From Acorus gramineus (lineage: Eukaryota > Streptophyta > Magnoliopsida > Acorales > Acoraceae): a stretch of 64,000 nt of DNA. The stretch spans positions 32,483,634 to 32,547,633 of the forward strand of contig CM060848.1 in the NCBI GenBank assembly GCA_030737835.1, written 5' to 3'. How positions within the stretch are numbered: position 1 is the stretch's first letter; the number at the start of each line of letters is the position of its first letter. Both the position numbers and the translations under genes were made by a program. Below, piece after piece: positions 56,911 to 64,000 of the stretch. Below the pieces are notes generated by a model. It ran no database searches. It saw nothing but the letters and a program-made list of their open reading frames with translations, and was not told where the DNA came from.

Positions 56911-57036
56911 TCACTGTGACATCTTCATTAAATGGGATGACAGCAGCTTTGGAACTATGAAACCACTAAAGAAGTCGACCTTAAACAAATCTTTCAACTT
57001 TTGATCACATAGTATTCGCCTTTTATCTGTAGCATC
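56911..57036 (-). pseudogene. Isolated exon encoding the C-terminal half of a SWIB-like domain
   Basis: The minus-strand frame from 57036 to the TGA at 56913-56911 encodes 41 residues with the SWIB/MDM2 pattern D..DKRRILCDQKLKDLF, then GF.VPKLLSSH. This parallels D(P)SDKR(K)I.CDEKLKELF..D.F.GF.V.KLL..HF in plant SWIB (BAF60b-type) proteins, which act in chromatin and transcription. The exon start follows an AAG acceptor, the same place where plant SWIB genes often have an intron. I could not find the N-terminal half of the domain, a DEK-C domain or a start codon in the next 2 kb on this strand. It is therefore either a gene relic or the last exon of a gene whose other exons I failed to see. 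Confidence 0.45.
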
Positions 57037-58824
57037 CTTCAAATTGGAAAGTCATAGCGGCCAAAGGATGACATTATGAAAAATGCTCAGTCTAACAAGT
57101 CAATTCATCGAAATATAATATCTATTTGTATAAAATAAATGAAAAGCTAGAAATCATGACAGCATCCACAAGCGAAGATCATGTTATTGCACATGCAATA
57201 AAAATAAGATCATTATCCAGAAGATGCATCAGGAGTAATATCAATGAACTGAAAGGTCCAAAAAAACTCCTTGCTATACTGATGAGCAAGAGGAGCACCT
57301 TAAGTAACAATACAGTTGTTGAGCAACATGATGCTCATCTTTTGTATGCTCATCATCCCTTAGAATACCAGTTTCGTATAAATCGGTGACAACACCTTAT
57401 CTTATAAAAAGGTTAACTGAGTAAACCAGATTAGTTGTCACGATCCAAGTTTAGTAATGAAATAATGTGGTCTCCAACTCTCCATATTTACAAAAGTAAC
57501 CTCATCTCCTGAGGCTAGTGGCAAAATATGCTTTAATTAGTCTTTGTTCATTTGGAACATGTTGACAGAACTGACATAAAAAATATTAAGCAATTTTTTA
57601 TTTCAAGGTTATTCCTTTTGTTCTTCATTTGTTGTAAGTTGTTTGGAACCCAACCAATAAACCAAAAAAAAAAATTAAACAACTTCCTTTCATTTCCATA
57701 TAAAGGGGAAAAAGAAAAAAATACATGAAGAACATATATCCCATATTACCATTCTCTTTCTTCCAAACAGGATCATTTGGAGCATGTCGGCTCTATCATT
57801 ACTCTTTCTCTTTGACAACTGGTAGGCCACTGCGTCACCAAAAAAAGAAGAGAGATTTCAAACATTATGCTGCAAGTTTAAATATAAACTAACATAATTT
57901 AATCAATGTTCATAGATCATTATACACAAAAATGCATAGATATGTATAAGACATCTGACAAAACATTAAGTAAAAAAGATACTCTAATTATCCAGAATTA
58001 TAAGACAAATAAATAAGACATAAAGAAACTTTAATTATCCAGAATTATAAGATGAATGAATAAGACTAATAAGAATCACTTTTTTCGCTTGGTAGAATAA
58101 GAATCACTTAGAATATGATGTAAGACACTCAACATTGTTCGTCATATGTATAGATGATCAGACAAGTAGTAATATTTATATTCTTCTAGCAAAATCATAA
58201 AGTTCAACATATACACACACAAAACTTAATTTAAAATTTTGTTTTCTTTTTTTTTAAGATTTTCCAAAAAAAGAGGAAAAAATAAGAACAAACTAACATT
58301 TACAAATATAAAAATATCTCCTTCAAATGGAAAAAATAGCAAACAAAACCAAAGAACAAATTTACTCACATAATTATCATATATGATCAAAACCCACCTC
58401 AATACATGCTGAACCTTTTTTTCCTTTTGGTAAAAGCAGAACCATACAAGGGGGAAAAAAGAGAGAGTAATCACAAAAATCAAATTCATGAATGCTTAAT
58501 AAATATAAAAAATAGTAACCCAACTAAATAAACCAAAGCCACTTTCAAAGGACCAAACTAACAAAGAAAATCTAAAAAAAAAAAAAAAGCTCTGAACTTA
58601 AAGACACACCATCTAAATTTTCAAGTTTTCCAGGAAGAGAAATCCAATCCTGTATTATTTAAAGTAAATCTTATTAAGATATTAGAGATAACCTTTACGA
58701 TGAACTAATTAGTAATATTTAAAGTAAGTCTTATTAAGATATTAGAGATAACCTCTATGATGGACTAATTTTCAGTATAAAATAATGATATCAGAAGAGA
58801 GAAGAAAGAATTTTATTTTGTGCA
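57037..58824. other. AT-rich intergenic stretch with small tandem repeats
   Basis: An exact-period 60-bp tandem pair lies at 58651-58710 and 58711-58770 (CTTATTAAGATATTAGAGAT in both). A 55-bp imperfect duplication (TTAATTATCCAGAATTATAAG) lies near 57975-58060. Minus-strand open pieces near 57770-57830 and 58640 have splice-like borders but no recognised family. Confidence 0.45.
58651..58770. repeat. 60-bp tandem pair
   Basis: Two consecutive 60-bp units differing at a handful of positions. Confidence 0.9.
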
Positions 58825-59145
58825 ATGTCACGATATGCTTTACCATGGATGGCAGAAGTGCATGCCTTTTTGTATACAAAGGTATTCGAAGACCATCATG
58901 TAATAATGCCACCATATACTGAGGAGAAACAATATCTCATCAAATCGGACTCATCTCCTCCTTGTGGTTGTGGTCGTATCAGATTTTACGCCGGCAAAGC
59001 GGTGATCGTTGTCGCCGGTGGTCCAGTGAGCCTTGACGCAGCAAAGGAACTTGGGCTCTTGAAGGGGAGGGTCGTCGGCCGCTATCGGAGGTGGAGGCGG
59101 AGGCGGATGTCAGATTTTGAGAGAGAGAGAGAGGTATTAAAATGA
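58825..59145 (+). other. GC-richer ORF of unknown nature
   Basis: A 106-codon plus-strand frame with a coherent central part (GKAVIVVAGGPVSLDAAKELG). The minus strand is also open over 59115-58960 (IAADDPPLQEPKFLCCVKAH). A GA repeat (59121-59134) and, at 59250, CGGCCCATTGG (minus strand CCAATGGGCCG, a TGGGCC-type plant promoter motif with CCAAT) would suit a minus-strand promoter and CT-rich leader. No ATG was found in the right place on the minus strand and no family was recognised. It may be the first exon of a lost minus-strand gene, possibly linked to the SWIB-like exon 2 kb away. Confidence 0.25.
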
Positions 59146-59339
59146 AGAAGATGAAAGAAGCTGAAAGGGTTATGGTAAAAAGAAGGAAGTTGAAACGAAT
59201 GAAGGTTATTGTAAAAGAAGGGTTATTGTAAAATACGTGTATTTATTTTCGGCCCATTGGAAGGACAGAATTGTTAATTAAAAGTTAATATATAACATTG
59301 AATTTGAAGATATGTCTAATTAATATAAAAAAAAATTAT

Positions 59340-60500
59340 GTGGAGCTAAAAATTTTAATATGTCATGCATGATATGATGAAAATATGAATAAATTATGGA
59401 TGAGATTACAATGATATGAATGAATTTTCATGGGATTGAATAGAATTGAAGGGGTAAAATGGTTGTGATTATTTTATTGTGTATTTGCAACTGAGATTCA
59501 TATCATATCCGATTTTAAAGTATTATATATATATTTTTTTTAAATCATTTTAATAAATATTGTATTGAATTATTATTTTTTGGAACACTAATCATTAAAA
59601 TTGGATTTGTTGACCATTTATTTTACATGTATAATCATAACATACTTTGGAAATCTATAATGAAGATTACATTAATATTTGATACTTTTTTTGAACTGTA
59701 TCATGTCTTTGCGTATGAAATGAGAATTTTTTTTGTATGAACTATATATTCAATATATTTTTATTTTATAAGAATCCTCTTATCCTAATAATATTATGAT
59801 AACCAAATATAATTATAAGTTAATCAATATGTTACATGATGAAATGTATGTATTAGAATAAACTATGAATGAAATTAAAATGTTGTAAATGGATTTTCAT
59901 GGAATTGAATAAAAATGTAGGGGTAAAATGAAAAAATGGAAGGATCCTCTTATCCTAATAATATTATGATAATCAAATTTAACTATAAGTTAATATGTTA
60001 CAGATGAAATGTATGTATTAGAATAAACTATGAATGAAAATAAAATGTTGTAAATAGATTTTCATGGGATTAGATAGAGTAGGAGTATCCTAATAATATT
60101 ATGATAATCAATTTTAAATATAAGTTAATAAACATGTTACATGATGAAATGTATGCATTATATTATATTATAAATGAGATTAAAATGATGTAAATGTATT
60201 TTAATGGAATTGAATAGAAATGTAAGGGTAAAATAAAAAAAAATGGTTGTCATTAAAGTAATATGAATGGACTGTAATGGGATTGAATGAACTGATAAGG
60301 GCAAAAAGGTCAATAAATATGTTACATGATGAAATATATGCATCATAGTATATTATAAATGAGATTAAAATGATGTAAATGGATTTTAATGGAATTGAAT
60401 AGAAATGTAAGGGTAAAATGAAAAAAAAATGGTTGTCATTAAAGTGGTGTGAATGGACTATAATGGAATTGAATGAATTGACAAGGGCAAAAAGGTCAAA
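59340..60500. repeat. AT-rich degenerate tandem repeat array
   Basis: Repeated blocks contain TGTTACATGATGAAATGTAT, ATGAATGAAATTAAAATG and GGATTTTCATGGAATTGAAT. The clearest period is about 185 bp, between 60134 and 60320. Related blocks begin near 59362, 59830 and 59995. A dispersed relative is at 52570-52650. No coding potential. Confidence 0.7.
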
Positions 60501-61176
60501 TGACAGGTTTTTTTTATTTAAGAGACTTTTATATAGTAATATAGATAAGACGCAAAGAACAATGTTTTTAAATAAAACACATGCATTCTTGTGGAATATG
60601 TTTATGTTTCGCAGGTAACACGTATTTTCTTGAATAACACACAACCAACATCAAAAGTTCACGCATATTTTTTGTCAATTTTCAATGGCAGCCATAACAA
60701 CTTGAGGGCTTTAGGTTAACAATAATGTCATTTTGTTTTGTAGGAACAATAATGCCCACATAGTTAAATATAAAAGTCTTACAAGGGTAATTTATCTTTT
60801 GTAAGGATAAATTTGTCTTTTCAATTGTTTATAAGGATTGTAATACCCATATAATTAAATATAAAAGATCTTTAAGGGTGATTTTGTCTTTTGTAATGAC
60901 TAATTTATCTATATGATGGTTTATAGGACTGTAATATCTATACAATTACAATGATGAAATATTCTGAGAGTATTCAATTATATTTGGTTGAAAATTTAAC
61001 TCATGAACGATAATTAGGTTTTTGAGAGTTTTCAGGGTTTTTGTATGTTTGCTCCAACTTTAATAGGGATTTATATTAGACTATTTATGTTTACAGGGAT
61101 GTAGATGTCTTTAACCCAAAAAGTCATAAAAAAGAAAGGAGCAGCCCAATGTGGAGACTATTCGGGTTGCATTTTG
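60501..61176. other. AT-rich intergenic stretch
   Basis: Contains two related phrases around ATAATGCCCACATAGTTAAATATAAAAG (60749) and ATACCCATATAATTAAATATAAAAG (60843), an old 90-bp-scale duplication. Otherwise nothing was recognised. Confidence 0.5.
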
Positions 61177-62059
61177 TGTTATATATGTGTCACTTTTAGC
61201 CTTTTGGTCACCTTTGGAACATTTCTGGCAGTTTTCCATTTTTTTTTTTTCGATCGGAACCGCTAAAATTTTGGACTTTTAGCTATCTGCATGAGCTCGA
61301 GAACTCCGATTGAAAATCTAACTGCACATTATGAGTCCTGGTGCCATTTCGAGCCACTCACAAAAATTTCATCGAATTCCGGTAACGTTCTAGAAAATTT
61401 GACACTTCTGAATCGTATCCAGGTTTTGACCGATTTTGGAATGTCAAAGGGGGACTTGACCAAGTCAAGAAGACTTGGACCAAGTCAAATTTGACCATTG
61501 ACTTGGTCAAACCTTTTTGTTTTTTTGTGTGGTTGGGTTGACTCAAAGTCAAGCCTCACCAACCATTTTTTTTTTCATTAATGTGTGTGTGTGTGTGAGT
61601 GTGTGTGTGTGTGTGTGTGGTCCTATTAGTGGGCGTCCCCCTTCATTTCCCATCTCCCTCTCCCTCTCACTCACTCCTTCACTTCCTCTTCCTTCCTTTT
61701 TGTTCCAAATAGAGGTAGTAAAAGAAGAAGAAGAAGAAAGACCTAGAGAGGAGAAGTGAAGGTATGTGTGTGTGCAATCTTTGTGTGGTGTTTGTTTTTG
61801 TTTTCCCTTCTCTCTATCTCCCTCTCATGCCTTTCCCCACCCCTGTTTTCAGCCATTTTAGGGCTTGAATAGTGGCTGAGAAGGTGGTGGTGTTGGTGGT
61901 GGCGGTTGTGGTGGTTTGGTGCGCAAAGGGCACCCGAGTTTCCCCCTTTTCCTTCCCCTCCTTTTTGGTAAGTTCTCCTCCTCCCTTAGCCTTGTTTAGA
62001 TGATTGTTAGGGTTTTTAAGTGGTCAAGCATGCCTTGCATAGGTGGTGGGGGGAGTGGG
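61177..62059 (+). mobile_element. Diverged Tekay-like LTR, 5' part, interrupted
   Basis: Starts TGTTATATATGTGTCACTTT and carries the same opening as the other family LTRs (TCGATCGGA..CGCTAAAATTTT, GACTCCGATTG-type stretch, AAAATTTCATCGAATTCCGG TAACG). It continues through a (GT)n tract and is replaced at 62060 by a second LTR start. It is more diverged from the 1-32 kb copies than they are from one another, so it belongs to an older insertion or another subfamily. Confidence 0.8.
61582..61619. repeat. (GT)n microsatellite
   Basis: About 38 bp of GT with a single GA interruption, inside the diverged LTR. Confidence 0.95.
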
Positions 62060-64000
62060 TGTTATATATGTGTCACTTTTAACCTGCTGGTAACCGTTGG
62101 AGCGTTCTGGCAGTTTTTCATTTTTTTTCGTTTTCGATCGGAACCGCTAATTTTTGGACTGTTAGCTATCGTCCTGAGTTAGAGGACTCCGATTGGAAAT
62201 CTAACTGCATATTTGGTGTCCTGGTGCCATTTTAGGCCTCTCACGAAAATTTCATCGAATTCCAGTAACGTTTCTGAAATTTCACAGTTCCGGGGCGTAT
62301 CTGGGTTTTTAAGTCGCTCACTATATATATGTGGGATCTAATTTCGAAAACACTGTTCATCATCCCTACCAAATTGCCCTCTCTCTCTCCTTCTCCATTT
62401 TTCTCACTTTTGAGCCCCCTAGAGCCCTCAAAGCTTAAAACCTAAAGCATAGGAAGTGTAGATCGGGTCCCGATCTACACCCCGGTGCTTTCAAATCCGG
62501 ATTCCGGCGAGATTTGCCCCTCCATCCCCCCTCTCTTCTCCTCTGTTTTGGCCCATCTCGGAGGTGGGAGTAGATCCGGGCGTTGGAAGCCTTTTGGGGG
62601 AGGTTTCGGTGCGTGGAGAACAACCGGACTTCCCTTCCTCCCTTGGTAAGCCTCTTTTTCCCTCTTTTTCTTGCATAGATGTATGTTAGGAGGGTGGAAA
62701 TGAGGTTGGGAGGCGGTCGGCGGCGGTGGGCAGCCGTCGGAGGGCTGTGGGAGGTGGTCGGAGGCCTTGGGGTGGCCGGTGATGGGAGCTAGGGCGGTCC
62801 GGGCATAGTGGTTGCTGTCTCGAGCAGGGCAGCAGCAGCCAGGCGCAGCAGGCAGACCTGCTGGCCGGGAGCGCGCGTGCGTACGCGCGGGCGTGCGCGC
62901 GGGCATGCGCTCGGGGGGAGCTGGTGGCCAGCAGGCGCGCGTTCTGGGCGTGCTGTGTGCAGGCGTGCTAGGTGCGCCGGGTGGGGCTAGCCGGGTAGGT
63001 TGGGAGCAGGCGCACCAGTTTGCCGGGCGCGCGAGCGCGTGCGCGCGGGCGCGCGCTTGGGGGGTGCAGGGGGAGGCATGCGGGTAGGCTGTCTGCGGGC
63101 TGTGCGAGCGGGGCGGGCCGGCTGGGCAGGCCATGCTCGGGCAGCGGGCAGGGGGTGCTCGGGCATCAGGCGGGCAGTGGCTGGGCGTGCAGGGTGAGCG
63201 GTGCTCGGGCCACTAGGCGACGCGCGCAGGCAGGCAGGCGCGCTGGGCGCGTGCTGCCAGGCGCGCTGGGTGCGTGCTGCGCGGGCGTGCGCGTGGGCGC
63301 TGGGTGAGGGTCCCGGGTGCTGGGCGCTGAGCGTCGGGTGATGGGCCGCGGATACCGGGCGCTGGGCTGAGGCGCAGGAGTGCGCGCGGTGCAGTGGGTG
63401 CGAGCGGGTGGTGCGCGCGTGGTGCGCGCGGGTAGAGGCTGGTAGGTGCGCGCGGAGTGGGCGCGGAGGGGGCTGGAGGTGCGCGCGGGGCGAGGCGCTG
63501 GGCGCGGGGCGTGCGGGGTGCTCGCGGGCCAGCGCGAGGCGTGCGGGGTGCGCGCGGCTGCTGCGCTGGGGCGCAGTGGGCGCGCGGTGCACCCGAGAGG
63601 CTAGGCGGCATGTCCAGGCGACGGGCAGGGGACCGGCGGTGCGCTTGGGTGTGCGGGCGGTGGGGCGGCGGCGCATCCGGGGGCGGGTGCCCGTGCGGGT
63701 GGTTGCCGGGGGTGCGGGAGTGTGTCGGGGTGCTCGGGCTAGCGTGCGTGCGGGTCGTATGCACGTTTGCCCGAGTGTTGGGTGTTTGTTTGTGGGTTTT
63801 GTGTATTTTTGATGTCTTTGGTAGTGGTTGTGGATTTTAACTCACCGTATAAATGTCTGTCTTGCAGATCTTGTTGGGCGGTCACGCGACGACCCGATCT
63901 TCGGTGAGTGGGACAATCCAACCCAGTAGAGAGGCGTTATACGCATTTGTGCGTATACCGACCTCTCATGGGGCACCATGGATGTATATTAACCGGCAGT
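62060..64000 (+). mobile_element. Second diverged Tekay-like LTR, running off the window
   Basis: Starts TGTTATATATGTGTCACTTT at 62060 and follows the same landmarks as the LTR at 61177, with a CCTGGTGCCATTTTAGGCC-type stretch and CATCGAATTCCAGTAACG. It then has a large GC-rich block and TTGCAGATCTTGTTGGGCGG near 63862, equivalent to TTGCAGATCTCGTCGAATGG near 19525 in the solo LTR. The end is outside the window, so it cannot be said whether it is a solo LTR or part of a complete element. Confidence 0.8.
62870..63760. repeat. GC-rich block of the diverged LTR
   Basis: About 0.9 kb of GCGCGC, GGGCGC and GTGCGCGC runs, the longest of the four such blocks in the window. Ala/Arg/Gly-rich frames on both strands arise from composition. 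Confidence 0.8.

Noticed and set aside
57730-57850. Minus-strand exon with SKRKSNDRADMLQMILFGRKRM upstream of the SWIB-like exon
   Set aside because: Borders look splice-like, but the segment opens with GGTGACGCAGTGGCCTA, which resembles a SINE head, and the frame matches no SWIB or DEK sequence.
62475-63764. 219-, 229- and 183-codon ORFs at the right edge
   Set aside because: Same GC-rich LTR block; overlapping open frames on both strands, no domain and no splice or start context.

Overview
This window is nuclear DNA from a flowering plant. The species cannot be named from the sequence. The evidence is a ten-exon gene with GT-AG introns that reads as a plant DHHC protein S-acyltransferase of the PAT17 type, plant mobile domain (PMD) sequences, long Ty3/gypsy LTRs, CACTA-like and LINE/SINE insertions, and AT-rich intergenic DNA. 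It is not bacterial: there are no operons, ribosome binding sites, CRISPR arrays or recognisable tRNA/rRNA genes.

Layout. (1) 1-32.6 kb is a nest of transposable elements. A minus-strand PMD pseudogene (copy B) runs from 12463 off the left edge. Its second exon is split by a complete minus-strand Ty3/gypsy (Tekay/Del-like) element at 869-11067, with TSD ACAGA, 3.7-3.8 kb LTRs, an initiator-Met-type PBS, a polypurine tract and only a decayed integrase remnant inside. A second PMD copy (A, plus strand, five exons at 17243-24861) lies between two related direct repeats that start at 12464 and 26525. The second repeat is preceded by a polypurine tract, so A may be carried by an LTR-type element. 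Three solo LTRs of the Tekay-like family, each with a perfect 5-bp TSD, sit in this region: 12504-15641 (GGCCC), 18183-21876 (ATATA) and 28825-32568 (GATTC). A truncated LTR lies at about 26973-28200.

(2) 32.6-38.6 kb is AT-rich intergenic DNA with a CACTA-like non-autonomous element (33521-36142) and a three-unit tandem repeat just upstream of the host gene.

(3) 38791-50523 is the one clearly functional-looking host gene: an intact 391-residue DHHC S-acyltransferase in ten exons. Its 7.85-kb sixth intron holds a 5'-truncated LINE, a SINE and another retroposed tail. Its 78-bp fourth intron is in frame and stop-free.

(4) 50.5-61.2 kb is AT-rich intergenic DNA with small tandem repeats, a SINE-like element, an isolated minus-strand exon that looks like the C-terminal half of a SWIB domain, and a GC-richer ORF of unknown nature at 58.8-59.1 kb.

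(5) 61.2-64 kb contains two diverged LTRs of the same long-LTR family, one interrupting the other, the second leaving the window.

Most long ORFs in the LTRs are compositional and not genes. Family assignments come from reading motifs by eye. No database search, alignment score or identity percentage was computed.
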